A DNA stretch of 64,000 nt, taken from contig NZ_JASCIS010000035.1 of the NCBI RefSeq assembly GCF_029968015.1, forward strand, positions 20,963 through 84,962, in the 5' to 3' direction. Shown in pieces: positions 52,724-62,448 of the stretch. The position numbers and the translations under genes are program-made. The notes under the pieces are model-generated. The model was given only the letters and a program-made list of their open reading frames with translations. It was not told the DNA's origin and made no database searches. This stretch comes from Streptomyces luteolus. Lineage in GTDB: Bacteria; Actinomycetota; Actinomycetes; Streptomycetales; Streptomycetaceae. The stretch's first letter is position 1. Each line of letters begins with the position of its first letter.

Positions 52724-54268
52724 ATGACCAGCGTGGGCCGGAGTGAGACCGTGGACGACAAGCAGGCACAGGACGTAGCCGTTCCGAAGAGCTATGAAGT
52801 GCGGACCTACGGGTGCCAGATGAACGTCCACGACTCGGAGCGGCTCTCCGGCCTCCTCGAGGACGCAGGCTACGTGCGCGCGCCCGAAGGCGCCGACGGT
52901 GACGCCGACGTCGTCGTGTTCAACACCTGCGCGGTCCGCGAGAACGCCGACAACCGGCTCTACGGCAACCTCGGCCGGCTCGCCCCGATGAAGACCAGGC
53001 GCCCCGGCATGCAGATCGCCGTCGGCGGCTGCCTCGCGCAGAAGGACCGCGAGACGATCGTCAAGAAGGCCCCCTGGGTCGACGTCGTCTTCGGCACGCA
53101 CAACATCGGCAAGCTCCCCGTCCTCCTGGAGCGCGCCCGCGTCCAGGAAGAGGCGCAGGTCGAGATCGCCGAGTCGCTTGAGGCCTTCCCCTCGACGCTG
53201 CCGACGCGGCGCGAGAGCGCGTACGCCGCGTGGGTGTCGATCTCCGTGGGCTGCAACAACACCTGCACCTTCTGCATCGTGCCCGCGCTGCGCGGCAAGG
53301 AGAAGGACCGCAGGACCGGCGACATCCTCGCCGAGATCGAGGCCCTGGTCGCCGAGGGCGTCTCCGAGATCACGCTGCTCGGCCAGAACGTCAACGCGTA
53401 CGGCTCCGACATCGGGGACCGCGAGGCGTTCAGCAAGCTGCTCCGCGCCTGCGGGAAGATCGAGGGCCTGGAGCGCGTCCGCTTCACGTCCCCGCACCCG
53501 CGCGACTTCACCGACGACGTGATCGCCGCCATGGCCGAGACGCCGAACGTGATGCCCCAGCTGCACATGCCGCTGCAGTCCGGCTCCGACCCGGTCCTGA
53601 AGGCGATGCGCCGCTCGTACCGCCAGGAGCGCTTCCTCGGCATCATCGAGAAGGTCCGCGCCGCCATGCCGGACGCGGCGATCTCCACCGACATCATCGT
53701 GGGCTTCCCCGGCGAGACCGAGGAGGACTTCGAGCAGACGATGCACGCCGTGCGCGAGGCCCGCTTCGCGAACGCCTTCACCTTCCAGTACTCCAAGCGC
53801 CCCGGCACGCCCGCCGCCGAGATGGAGGGCCAGATCCCCAAGGAGGTCGTGCAGAAGCGGTACGAGCGCCTCGTCGCGCTCCAGGAGGAGATCTCCTGGG
53901 CGGAGAACAAGAAGCAGGTCGGCCGCACGCTGGAGCTGATGGTCGCCGAGGGCGAGGGCCGCAAGGACGGCACGACGCACCGCCTCTCCGGCCGCGCCCC
54001 CGACAACCGCCTGGTGCACTTCACCAAGCCGGACGCCGAGGTCCGCCCCGGCGACGTCGTCACGGTCGAGATCACCTACGCCGCCCCGCACCACCTGCTC
54101 GCCGAGGGCCCCGTCCTCGACGTGCGCCGCACCCGCGCGGGCGACGCCTGGGCGAAGCGCAACGCCGCCGAGGCCGCGAAGCCCGCCGGCGTCATGCTGG
54201 GCCTGCCCACCATCGGCGCCCCCGCCCCGCAGGCGGCTCCGGCCCCTTCGGGCTGCGGCTGCGACTGA
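52724..54268 (+). CDS. miaB: tRNA-2-methylthio-N6-dimethylallyladenosine synthase MiaB
   Basis: 514 aa. Radical-SAM methylthiotransferase modifying ms2i6A37 of tRNA; works after MiaA, encoded 3 kb downstream. N-terminal UPF0004 domain with cluster cysteines in RTYGCQMNVHDSERL, NTCAVRENADN and GGCLAQKD; radical-SAM motif CNNTCTFC; TRAM domain at the C-terminus (RTLELMVAEGEGRKDG). ATG 52724 starts close to conserved KSYEVRTYGCQMN; the frame extends upstream but without support. The tail ends in PSGCGCD. Confidence 0.97.
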   Translation: MTSVGRSETVDDKQAQDVAVPKSYEVRTYGCQMNVHDSERLSGLLEDAGYVRAPEGADGDADVVVFNTCAVRENADNRLYGNLGRLAPMKTRRPGMQIAVGGCLAQKDRETIVKKAPWVDVVFGTHNIGKLPVLLERARVQEEAQVEIAESLEAFPSTLPTRRESAYAAWVSISVGCNNTCTFCIVPALRGKEKDRRTGDILAEIEALVAEGVSEITLLGQNVNAYGSDIGDREAFSKLLRACGKIEGLERVRFTSPHPRDFTDDVIAAMAETPNVMPQLHMPLQSGSDPVLKAMRRSYRQERFLGIIEKVRAAMPDAAISTDIIVGFPGETEEDFEQTMHAVREARFANAFTFQYSKRPGTPAAEMEGQIPKEVVQKRYERLVALQEEISWAENKKQVGRTLELMVAEGEGRKDGTTHRLSGRAPDNRLVHFTKPDAEVRPGDVVTVEITYAAPHHLLAEGPVLDVRRTRAGDAWAKRNAAEAAKPAGVMLGLPTIGAPAPQAAPAPSGCGCD

Positions 54269-54383
54269 CCGTTCACGGACCTGCCGCAACGCGGACCTGC
54301 CGTTACGGGTGCCTCCTGTACGGGCGCCTGCCGCCGGTGCCCGTACAGGCTGCGGCACACCGCGGCCAGCTACCCTGCCGATC

Positions 54384-55100
54384 ATGCTCGTTGCCGCAGC
54401 CGTCTGCCCCTGTCCACCGCTCCTCGTGCCGGAGGTCGCCGCAGGCGCCGCCGGTGAACTGGCCGAGGCCCGCGCCGCCTGCGCCGACGCGGTCGCCGTG
54501 CTCGCCGCCGCCCGCCCGGACCGGCTGATCGTCGTCGGCCCGGCCGAGCAGAGCCGCCGCGGCACCCACCCGCAGGGCGCCCGCGGCAGCTTCCGCGGCT
54601 TCGGCGTGGACCTCGACGTCCACCTCGGCCCCGCCGACCCGGCCGCCCCCGCCGACCGCGAACTCCCCGCGTCCCTCGCCGTCGGCGCCTGGCTCCTGGA
54701 GCGCGCCACCTGGTCGTCCGCGCCCGTCACCGGACTCGGCGTGGGCGAGCCCCTGTCCACCGAGCGCTGCGTCGAGGCGGGACGCGAACTCGCCGCACAG
54801 GGCGAGCGCGTGGCCCTCCTCGTCATGGGTGACGCCAGCGCCTGCCGCACCCTCAAGGCCCCCGGCTACCTCGACGAACGCGCCGCCGCCTTCGACACCG
54901 AGGCCGCCCGCGCACTCGGCGCCGCCGACCTGGCCGCCCTCACGTCCCTCGACACGGAACTCGCGTACGAGCTGAAGGCGGCGGGCCGCGCCCCCTGGCA
55001 GGTCCTCGCGGGCGCCGCCGAGGGCGCCGGCCTCAGCGGAGCGCTCCTCTACGACGAAGCGCCTTACGGGGTGGGGTACTTGGTGGCCGCCTGGTCCTAG
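54384..55100 (+). CDS. Class III extradiol dioxygenase (LigB)-like protein
   Basis: 238 aa, ATG 54384. VAAAVCPCPPLLVPEVAAG at the start and ALLVMGDASACRTLKAPGYLDERAAAFD further on are typical of the small LigB-like family found between miaB and miaA in Streptomyces. Iron-binding residues of true dioxygenases are not clearly conserved, so catalysis is unproven. Constant synteny suggests a link to tRNA or isoprenoid metabolism, but the role is unknown. Confidence 0.85.
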   Translation: MLVAAAVCPCPPLLVPEVAAGAAGELAEARAACADAVAVLAAARPDRLIVVGPAEQSRRGTHPQGARGSFRGFGVDLDVHLGPADPAAPADRELPASLAVGAWLLERATWSSAPVTGLGVGEPLSTERCVEAGRELAAQGERVALLVMGDASACRTLKAPGYLDERAAAFDTEAARALGAADLAALTSLDTELAYELKAAGRAPWQVLAGAAEGAGLSGALLYDEAPYGVGYLVAAWS

Positions 55101-55121
55101 GCCGCCTGGTCCCAGGGTGTC

Positions 55122-55514
55122 TCAGCCCGTGGTCGGTCCGCCCGCGCCCGGCGGCGGAGGCGGAGTGCCCGTGCCGCCCGGGCCAGGTGCGCCGCCCGGG
55201 CCGGGTGCGCCGCCCGGACCCGCTGTCCCGCCCGGGCCGGGCGTGTCACCCGGACCCGCTGTCCCGCCCGGGCCGGGTGCGCCGCCCGGACCCTGCGTGT
55301 CGTCGCCCTTGTCCGCGAACCGGTGGAGCCCCTCCTTCGCCTTGCCCGTACTGGACTGGATCTTGTCGCTGTACTTGCCCTTGGTCCGCTGGTCGACCGT
55401 CCGCGCGACCTTGTCCAGGCCGTGGTCGATCTTGTCCCCGTGCTCCTTGGCGAGGCCCGCGGCCTTGTCCTTGGCCGGGGCGAGCTTGGCCTTCAGCGTG
55501 TCCAGAAAGCTCAT
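55122..55514 (-). CDS. Rv0909/MT0933-type antitoxin-like protein with GP-rich tail
   Basis: 130 aa, ATG 55514 with AGGTGG upstream. Residues 1-70 are charged helical sequence (SFLDTLKAKLAPAKDKAAGLAKEHGDKIDHGLDKVARTVDQRTKGKYSDKIQ), matching the MT0933-like antitoxin family. The last 60 residues are collagen-like PGPGGxxGPGG repeats from a DNA minisatellite (55170-55300). No toxin gene is adjacent; the family name may not reflect function here. Convergent with the LigB-like gene, 21 nt apart. Confidence 0.82.
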   Translation of the reverse strand: MSFLDTLKAKLAPAKDKAAGLAKEHGDKIDHGLDKVARTVDQRTKGKYSDKIQSSTGKAKEGLHRFADKGDDTQGPGGAPGPGGTAGPGDTPGPGGTAGPGGAPGPGGAPGPGGTGTPPPPPGAGGPTTG

Positions 55515-55648
55515 GGGTCCACCTCTTCCGACAATTCCGGTCTAACCTCTCCAAACGTACTCGTACCGGCGAAAATGCGCGTAGGTCGCAGCGGTGGACC
55601 GCATCGCCTGTGGAACCGGCACACGCCCGCGTTTGGGAGACTGGGGCG

Positions 55649-56587
55649 GTGAGCAGCGCAGCAAACACCCCCCGGGTCATCGCAGTCGTCGGCCCCACCG
55701 CGGCAGGCAAGTCCGATCTCGGCGTCTTCCTCGCCGGGCAGCTCGGCGGAGAGGTCGTCAACGCCGACTCGATGCAGCTGTACCGGGGGATGGACATCGG
55801 CACCGCCAAGCTCACCCCCGAGGAGCGCGGCGGCGTCCCGCACCACCTGCTCGACATCTGGGACGTCACGGTCGCGGCCAGCGTCGCCGAGTACCAGAAG
55901 CTCGCCCGCGCCGAGATCGACCGGCTGCTCGCCGAGGGCCGCTGGCCGATCCTCGTCGGCGGCTCCGGGCTCTACGTCCGGGGCGCCGTCGACCAGTTGG
56001 AGTTCCCCGGCACCGACCCCGACGTCCGCGCCGCCCTGGAGGAAGAGCTGACCCTGCGCGGCTCCGGCGCCCTGCACGCCCGGCTCGCCGCCGCCGACCC
56101 GGAGGCCGCCCAGGCGATCCTGCCGAGCAACGGCCGCCGCATCGTCCGCGCCCTGGAGGTCATCGAGATCACCGGCCGCCCCTTCACCGCCAACCTCCCC
56201 GGCCACGACTCCGTCTACGACACCGTGCAGATCGGCGTCGACGTGGCGCGGCCCGAGCTCGACGAGCGGATCGCCGTCCGGGTCGACCGGATGTGGGCGG
56301 ACGGCCTCGTCGACGAGGTGCGCACCCTGGAGCGCCAGGGCCTGCGCGAGGGGCGCACCGCCTCCCGCGCGCTCGGCTACCAGCAGGTGCTCGCGGCGCT
56401 CGCGGGGGAGTGCACCGAGGACGAGGCGCGCGCCGAGACGATCCGCGCCACCAAGCGCTTCGCGCGCCGCCAGGACTCCTGGTTCCGACGGGATCCGCGG
56501 GTGCACTGGCTCAGCGGCGCCGCCGCGGACCGGGGGGAACTCCGAGGCCGTGCCCTGGCGTTGGTCGAACGAGCGGTTACAGCCTGA
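55649..56587 (+). CDS. miaA: tRNA dimethylallyltransferase MiaA
   Basis: 312 aa, GTG 55649. Transfers dimethylallyl to A37 of tRNAs reading UNN codons. P-loop VVGPTAAGKSDL, VVNADSMQLYRGMDIGTAKLTPEE, PILVGGSGLYVRGAVD, RIVRALEVIEITGRPF and RATKRFARRQDSWFRRD are all standard. Length matches the family. Together with miaB it completes the ms2i6A pathway. Confidence 0.97.
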   Translation: MSSAANTPRVIAVVGPTAAGKSDLGVFLAGQLGGEVVNADSMQLYRGMDIGTAKLTPEERGGVPHHLLDIWDVTVAASVAEYQKLARAEIDRLLAEGRWPILVGGSGLYVRGAVDQLEFPGTDPDVRAALEEELTLRGSGALHARLAAADPEAAQAILPSNGRRIVRALEVIEITGRPFTANLPGHDSVYDTVQIGVDVARPELDERIAVRVDRMWADGLVDEVRTLERQGLREGRTASRALGYQQVLAALAGECTEDEARAETIRATKRFARRQDSWFRRDPRVHWLSGAAADRGELRGRALALVERAVTA

Positions 56588-56694
56588 TCACGTGATGGCA
56601 TCGGGACGCTCCGGCGGTCATCCGGGCTCCCGGGGGCGTGCCATCATCAAGCTTCGATCGAGCCAGTGGAGCCGAGTTGGGAGGGCGCGTGGCG

Positions 56695-57201
56695 ATGGAG
56701 GCCGGCCCTCGCGACACCGCACACGAGGAACCGGGACAGCTCAGTCCCGACGGTCCTGACGCTTCCCGCACGCCTGCCGACAGCCCCCGCGCGACCCCGG
56801 ACGGCGTCGTCGCGGACGGCCCCGACGAGCTGGACGAGCACGTGCCCGACGGCGTGACCGGCTCCGAGGTCGAGGTCGAGCTGCGGCCCCGGCGCAGGCT
56901 GCGGATCTGGCAGCTCGCCCCCATCGTGATCCTCGCCGCCACCGGCTCCCTGATGTTCGCCTTCCCGCTCGCCTTCGAGTTCGGCGAGGGCGGCCCGGTC
57001 GTCGCCATGCTCGGCCTGCTCCTGTGCAGCTGCGCCGCGGGCTGGGGCCTGATGGCCGCCCGCCGCGTCGGCCACACCTGGCCCGGACTGCCCGTCCGGG
57101 GCTCCGGCGGCCGGGCCGACTGGCGCGTGATCGCCCTGTACGCCGTGGTCGTCGCCGCTCTCGCGGTCCTCGCGGTCTGGCGCGTGGCCCGGCTGCGCTG
57201 A
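56695..57201 (+). CDS. Three-helix membrane protein of unknown function
   Basis: 168 aa from ATG 56695, with GGGAGGG 9 nt upstream (GTG 56689 and ATG 56638 also in frame). The acidic, disordered N-terminus (about 70 aa) is followed by RRRLRIWQLAPIVILAATGSLMFAFPLAF (helix 1), VVAMLGLLLCSCAAGWGLMAAR (helix 2) and WRVIALYAVVVAALAVLAVWRVARL (helix 3). It lies between miaA and dapF in the same direction; I recognise no functional motif. Confidence 0.8.
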   Translation: MEAGPRDTAHEEPGQLSPDGPDASRTPADSPRATPDGVVADGPDELDEHVPDGVTGSEVEVELRPRRRLRIWQLAPIVILAATGSLMFAFPLAFEFGEGGPVVAMLGLLLCSCAAGWGLMAARRVGHTWPGLPVRGSGGRADWRVIALYAVVVAALAVLAVWRVARLR

Positions 57202-57331
57202 CCTGCGCATTCGGACGCTTGCCAGGGTCCGTCCCGCATGTCAGGGTCCGTCCCGCAGCGCGGCAGAAGCGGAATCACAGCTACCCACAGGCCGGGCGAG
57301 GGCTTCCGGCCGTAGGCCGTAACATCGAGGA

Positions 57332-58216
57332 ATGAGCACGCGGATCGCCTTCCTCAAGGGCCACGGCACCGAGAACGACTTCGTGATCGTGCCCGACCCG
57401 GACAACGCCGTCGAGCTGCCCGCCACGGCGGTCGCCGCGCTGTGCGACCGGCGCGCGGGCATCGGCGGGGACGGCCTGCTGCACGTCGTGCGCTCCGCCG
57501 CCCACCCCGAGGCCCGGCACATGGCGGACGAGGCCGAGTGGTTCATGGACTACCGCAACGCCGACGGCTCCATCGCCGAGATGTGCGGCAACGGCGTCCG
57601 CGTCTTCGCCCGCTATCTCCAGCGCGCCGGTCACATCGAGGCCGGTGACCTCGCCATCGCCACCCGCGGCGGCGTGAAGAAGGCGCACATCGCCAAGCCC
57701 GACGACCAGGGCGAGGCCGCCGTCACCGTCTCCATGGGCCGCGCCGAGCTCCCCGCCGAGCAGGCCACGGTCACGGTCGGCGAGCGCAGCTGGCCCGCCC
57801 TGAACGTGAACATGGGCAACCCGCACGCCGTCGCCTTCGTGGACGACCTGGCCCACGCGGGCACGCTCTTCGACGCCCCGCCCACGAGCCCGGCCACGGT
57901 CTACCCGGACGGGGTGAACGTGGAGTTCGTGGTCGACCGGGGCCCCGGCCACGTGGCGATGCGGGTGCACGAGCGCGGATCCGGCGAGACCCGCTCCTGC
58001 GGCACCGGCGCCTGCGCGGTCGCCGTGGCCGCCGCCCGCCGGGACGGCCGGAGCCCGTCCGACACCGGCGAGCCCGCGACGTACAGAGTGGATCTGCCCG
58101 GTGGCACCCTCGTGATCACCGAGCGGACCGACGGAGGGATCGAGATGACCGGACCAGCGGTGATCGTGGCCGAGGGCGAGATCACTCCCGAGTGGATCGA
58201 AACCCGAATTGCGTGA
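57332..58216 (+). CDS. dapF: Diaminopimelate epimerase DapF
   Basis: 294 aa. Converts LL- to meso-diaminopimelate for lysine and peptidoglycan. Opening TRIAFLKGHGTENDFVIVPDPD; first catalytic Cys in IAEMCGNGVRVFARYL, second in GETRSCGTGACAVAVAAA; VNMGNPHAVAFVDD and YPDGVNVEFV are typical. Both active-site Cys are present. A ribosome binding site is weak (AACATCGAGGA). Confidence 0.96.
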   Translation: MSTRIAFLKGHGTENDFVIVPDPDNAVELPATAVAALCDRRAGIGGDGLLHVVRSAAHPEARHMADEAEWFMDYRNADGSIAEMCGNGVRVFARYLQRAGHIEAGDLAIATRGGVKKAHIAKPDDQGEAAVTVSMGRAELPAEQATVTVGERSWPALNVNMGNPHAVAFVDDLAHAGTLFDAPPTSPATVYPDGVNVEFVVDRGPGHVAMRVHERGSGETRSCGTGACAVAVAAARRDGRSPSDTGEPATYRVDLPGGTLVITERTDGGIEMTGPAVIVAEGEITPEWIETRIA

Positions 58217-58358
58217 GCGTTCGCTCGAATGGGTGATCCGTTTCACGCTGAGCGAGAGCGGGTGAGCGGCGCGTGATGGGCTCGATAGCATCAAGCACCG
58301 GCAACGGGGGGACCCGCCGCCCCGCCCCCGACCGCCGGCCGAGCTGCCGGAGGTTCCC

Positions 58359-60542
58359 ATGAGTGCGGACGGATCGAGGACTGCGGCGCGAACCGCCCCG
58401 GACGGCGGCGAGGCCGTGCACGAGCACGTCACCGCGACGCCGCCCACGCCCGCCCCGGCGGCCCCCGCACCCCCCTCGAGCCCCCGCAGACGCGGTCGCG
58501 CCCGCATCGATCTGCGCCGCATCGGCCTGGCCGCGCTCCTCGGCTCGACCTCCCGCGGCCGCCTCCCGGACGCGATCGGCCATGTGGCCGAAGCCCACCG
58601 CGCCCACCACCCCGAGGCCGACCTCGAACCGCTGCGCCGCGCCTATCTCCTCGCCGAGTCCTCGCACCGCGGCCAGATGCGCAAGAGCGGCGAGCCCTAC
58701 ATCACGCACCCCCTCGCCGTCACCCTGATCCTCGCCGAACTCGGCGCCGAGACAACGACGTTGACGGCCTCGCTGCTCCACGACACGGTCGAGGACACCG
58801 AGGTGACACTCGATCAGGTACGCGAGGAGTTCGGCGAAGAGGTCTGCTTCATCGTCGACGGCGTCACCAAACTGGAGAAGGTGGACTACGGCGCGGCGGC
58901 CGAGCCCGAGACCTTCCGCAAAATGCTCGTCGCCACCGGCAACGACGTCCGCGTGATGTCCATCAAGCTCGCCGACCGCCTGCACAACATGCGCACGCTC
59001 GGCGTGATGCGCCCCGAGAAACAGGCCCGCATCGCCAAGGTCACCCGGGACGTCCTCATCCCGCTCGCCGAACGCCTCGGTGTCCAGGCCCTGAAGTCGG
59101 AGCTGGAGGACCTGGTCTTCGCGATCCTCCACCCCGAGGAGTACGCACAGACCCGCACCCTCATCACCGAGAACGCCGCGGCCGGCAACCCGCTCGGCGA
59201 GTTCGCCGAGGAGTTCCGCGCCGTGCTCCGCGAGGCCGGCATCGCCGCCGAAGTCCACATCAGGCCACGGCACTTCGTCTCCGTGCACCGCTCCCGGATC
59301 AAACGCGGCGAGCTGCGCGGAGCCGACTTCGGCCGCCTCCTGGTCCTCGTCAACGAGGACGCGGACTGCTACGGCGTCCTGGGCGAACTGCACACCTGCT
59401 TCACGCCAGTGATCTCCGAGTTCAAGGACTTCATCGCCACCCCGAAGTTCAACCTCTACCAATCGCTGCACACAGCGGTCACCCGTCAGGACGGCGAGGT
59501 CGCCGAAGTCCTCATCCGCACCCACCAGATGCACAAGGTCGCCGAGGCCGGAGTCGTCGCCCTCGGCAATCCCTACGACGCCGGTTCGGACGAGGACAGC
59601 GGCGAGGGCGAGCGCGTCGATCCCACCCGCCCCGGCTGGCTCTCCCGCCTCCTCGACTGGCAGCGCTCCGCCCCCGACCCGGACACCTTCTGGAGCTCGC
59701 TGCGCGAAGAGCTCGCCCAGGACCGCGAGATCACCGTCTACCGCACCGGCGGCGGCACGCTGAACCTCCCCGCGGGCGCCAGCTGCGTCGACGCCGCCTA
59801 CGCGCAGTACGGCGAGGAGGCCCACGCCTGCATCGGCGCCCGGGTCAACGGCCGCCTGGTGACGCTCAGCACGGTCCTGCGGGACGGCGACACCGTGCAT
59901 GTGCTGCTCGCCCCACCGGAGACCGGCTCGGGCCCCGACGCGGAGTGGCTCGACCACACGCGTACGCCCGCCGCCCGCATCGCCATCGGGCGCTGGCTCA
60001 GCTCGCACCCCGAAGGCCCGGTCGTCGCGGCCGCGGCCCCCCGGCCCCAGCTGACCGTCGAGGCGATGCGGCCCACCGCGGCCAACGCCGTCGTCGACCT
60101 GCCGAACGCCACGGTCCGCCTCGCCGGCTGCTGCACCCCGGTCCCGCCTGACGCCGTCACCGGCTTCACCGTGCGCGGCGGCGCCGTCACCGTGCACCGC
60201 GTGGAGTGTCCGGCGGTCGAGCGGATGTCGGCCTCCGGGCGCGCACCGGTCGCGGTGCACTGGGCGCAGCTGGACGAGGGCGCCGAGTGCCGGGTCACGC
60301 TGATCGCCGAGTCCTTCGGCCGCCCGCACCTCCTCGCCGACCTCACCGAGGCCATCGCCCTGGAGGGCGCCGCCATCATCTCGGCCACGGTCGAGCCCCC
60401 GGTCGAGGGCCGCGTCCGGCACTCGTACACGCTCCAACTCCCCGACGCCGCCCAGCTCCCCGGCCTGATGCGGGCGATGCGCAAGGTGCCGGGGGTGTAC
60501 GACGTGGGGCGCGGCAAGGAGCCCGCGGCGGCCACTCCTTGA
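58359..60542 (+). CDS. rshA: RelA/SpoT homologue (RshA-like bifunctional-type protein)
   Basis: 727 aa, ATG 58359 with GGAGG. The RSH order is complete: HD hydrolase (YITHPLAV, LLHDTVEDT, KLADRLHNMRTL), synthetase-like domain (RPRHFVSVHRSRIKRGELR, DFGRLLVLVNEDADCYGVLGELHTCFTP, PKFNLYQSLHTAV, EVLIRTHQMHKVAEAGVVALGNPY), TGS (EITVYRTGGGTLNLPAGASCVDAAY) and C-terminal ACT (CRVTLIAESFGRPHLLADLTEAI). HD residues look intact. In the synthetase part, GIR of DLVGIR and the YG-IAAHW region are altered, so synthesis may be weak or absent. In S. coelicolor the corresponding second RSH gene (rshA) lies beside dapF. Confidence 0.9.
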   Translation: MSADGSRTAARTAPDGGEAVHEHVTATPPTPAPAAPAPPSSPRRRGRARIDLRRIGLAALLGSTSRGRLPDAIGHVAEAHRAHHPEADLEPLRRAYLLAESSHRGQMRKSGEPYITHPLAVTLILAELGAETTTLTASLLHDTVEDTEVTLDQVREEFGEEVCFIVDGVTKLEKVDYGAAAEPETFRKMLVATGNDVRVMSIKLADRLHNMRTLGVMRPEKQARIAKVTRDVLIPLAERLGVQALKSELEDLVFAILHPEEYAQTRTLITENAAAGNPLGEFAEEFRAVLREAGIAAEVHIRPRHFVSVHRSRIKRGELRGADFGRLLVLVNEDADCYGVLGELHTCFTPVISEFKDFIATPKFNLYQSLHTAVTRQDGEVAEVLIRTHQMHKVAEAGVVALGNPYDAGSDEDSGEGERVDPTRPGWLSRLLDWQRSAPDPDTFWSSLREELAQDREITVYRTGGGTLNLPAGASCVDAAYAQYGEEAHACIGARVNGRLVTLSTVLRDGDTVHVLLAPPETGSGPDAEWLDHTRTPAARIAIGRWLSSHPEGPVVAAAAPRPQLTVEAMRPTAANAVVDLPNATVRLAGCCTPVPPDAVTGFTVRGGAVTVHRVECPAVERMSASGRAPVAVHWAQLDEGAECRVTLIAESFGRPHLLADLTEAIALEGAAIISATVEPPVEGRVRHSYTLQLPDAAQLPGLMRAMRKVPGVYDVGRGKEPAAATP

Positions 60543-60662
60543 GCGAGGCGGCGGCCACAGCCTGAGCACGGCGGCGCGTCGGCCGATGGCGGAACACCTC
60601 GTTCGGGTGGGCCGGTCGCGCGTCGGCACGGCAACCAAGGCCCGTGCTGATAGCGGTGGTTC

Positions 60663-62216
60663 ATGTTGCTCTCGCGCCGCATCAGGGCCGCACTCCTCGC
60701 CACCGCCAGCTCCGCCGTGTCCGTCTCGCTGCTCGCAGCGAGCGCGCCCTCGCCGGTCGCCCCGCGCGGCATCGGCGACCGCCTCTTCCCGCACCTCGGC
60801 AACCCCGGGTACGACGTCACCGCGTACGACATCTCGCTCCACTACCGGGGCGACAACAGCAAGCCGTTGGACGCCGTCACCGTCGTGGAGGCGCGCGCCA
60901 CGGACCACCTGCAGCAGATCAACCTCGACTTCACCCAGGGCAAGGTCCGCTCCGTGGAGGTCAACGGGGCCCGCGCGCCGTTCGCGAGCACCGGCGAGGA
61001 CCTCGTCGTCACGCCCGCCCGGCCGGTCTTCCGGGGCAGCCCGCTGCGGATCACGGTGCGGCACACCAGCGACCCGGCGGGCAAGGCAGACGGCGGCTGG
61101 GTGCGTACGGGCGACGGGCTCGCCATGGCCAACCAGGCCGACGCCGCCCACCGGGTCTTCCCCGGCAACGACCACCCCTCCGACAAGGCGTACTTCACCT
61201 TCCGTATCACCGCGCCCAAGCAGCTGACCGCCGTCGCCAACGGACTGCCGACCGGCCGCCGCGCGGGCGCGAAGAGCACCACGTGGACGTACCGCACCCA
61301 CCACCCCATGGCCACCGAGCTCGCCCAGGTCAGCATCGGCCGCTCCGCCGTCCTGCACCGCGAGGGCCCGCACGGGCTGCCCGTCCGGGACGTCGTGCCG
61401 AGCAAGGACCGCAAGAAGCTCGAACCGTGGCTCAAGAAGACGCCGGGCCAGATCGCCTGGATGGAGAAGAAGGTCGGCCGCTACCCCTTCGCGACGTACG
61501 GCGTCCTCGCCGCCGACGCCACCACCGGCTTCGCCCTGGAGACCCAGACCCTGTCGCTGTTCGAGCGCCGGCTCTTCATGCAGCCCGATTACCCGAGCTG
61601 GTACGTCGACTCGATCATGGTCCATGAGCTGGCCCACCAGTGGTTCGGCAACAGCGTCACCCCCCGCACCTGGTCCGACCTGTGGCTGAACGAGGGGCAC
61701 GCGACCTGGTACGAGGCCCTCTACGCGGAGGAGCACGCCAAGCAGCCCCTGCGCAAGCGGATGAAGAAGGCCTACAGCCTCTCCGACGGCTGGCGCGCCG
61801 CCGGCGGCCCGCCCGCCGCGCCCAAGGCCCCCGAACCCGGCCAGAAGACCAGCCTGTTCCGCCCGGTCGTCTACGACGGCAGCGCCCTCGTCCTGTACGC
61901 GCTGCGCCAGGAGATCGGCCACACGGCCTTCGAGCGCCTGGAGCGCGCCTGGGTCCGGCGGCATGTGGACTCCACCGCGACCACGGCGGACTTCACCCAC
62001 CTCGCCTCGGGCATCGCGGGCCGCGACCTGAGCGCCTTCTTCAAGGCCTGGCTGTACGGGAAGAAGACGCCGCCCATGCCCGGTCACCCCGACTGGAAGT
62101 CCGGCACCGCGAAGGCCAAGGCCAAGGCCAAGGCCAAGGGCAAGCCCGGAACGCGTACGGCCACCCCCGGGCACTCCCACGGCGCCCCGGGGCACTCCCA
62201 CGGTCACGCCGGATGA
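60663..62216 (+). CDS. M1-family zinc metallopeptidase, secreted
   Basis: 517 aa, ATG 60663. Signal peptide SRRIRAALLATASSAVSVSLLAASAPS. M1 aminopeptidase-like domains: YDISLHYRGD, ALETQTLSLFERRLF, catalytic HELAHQWFGNSVTPRTWSDLWLNEGHATWYEALY (HExxH-18-E complete). C-terminal residues from about 480 are low-complexity: (AK)5 encoded by a 6-bp repeat at 62113-62140, then GHSHGAPGHSHGHAG, His-rich and possibly metal-binding. Probably an extracellular peptidase. Confidence 0.93.
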   Translation: MLLSRRIRAALLATASSAVSVSLLAASAPSPVAPRGIGDRLFPHLGNPGYDVTAYDISLHYRGDNSKPLDAVTVVEARATDHLQQINLDFTQGKVRSVEVNGARAPFASTGEDLVVTPARPVFRGSPLRITVRHTSDPAGKADGGWVRTGDGLAMANQADAAHRVFPGNDHPSDKAYFTFRITAPKQLTAVANGLPTGRRAGAKSTTWTYRTHHPMATELAQVSIGRSAVLHREGPHGLPVRDVVPSKDRKKLEPWLKKTPGQIAWMEKKVGRYPFATYGVLAADATTGFALETQTLSLFERRLFMQPDYPSWYVDSIMVHELAHQWFGNSVTPRTWSDLWLNEGHATWYEALYAEEHAKQPLRKRMKKAYSLSDGWRAAGGPPAAPKAPEPGQKTSLFRPVVYDGSALVLYALRQEIGHTAFERLERAWVRRHVDSTATTADFTHLASGIAGRDLSAFFKAWLYGKKTPPMPGHPDWKSGTAKAKAKAKAKGKPGTRTATPGHSHGAPGHSHGHAG

Positions 62217-62448
62217 GCCGAGCCCTGCCCCGGCCCGAGCGACAGCCCGAGCCCGAGCCCGAACCCGAGCCCGAACCGGACCGTTCGTACGCACCGAATA
62301 ATTCGGGTGCCGAGACGGGGCGTATCGTGAGACCATCGACAGGTCGACGGCGCGGCAGGCCGGGAATCTCCGGGGCCGGGCGCACGTTGACCGATACGAG
62401 GACCGCCCTTGTCGGGTGGCTCCCCCTTCCCAACGACGTAAGGATCCA
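62217..62448. other. Intergenic region before hflX
   Basis: 232 bp. Contains a hexanucleotide repeat (CCCGAG, about 62240-62275) just after the M1 gene. A 79-codon frame from 62213 that ends inside the hflX start is of low complexity and is not accepted as a gene. GTAAGGATCCA before 62449 is the hflX ribosome binding site. Confidence 0.6.

Noticed and set aside
55122..55514. Toxin-antitoxin module
   Set aside because: The small protein resembles an antitoxin family, but no toxin-like gene is adjacent; neighbours are conserved housekeeping genes.
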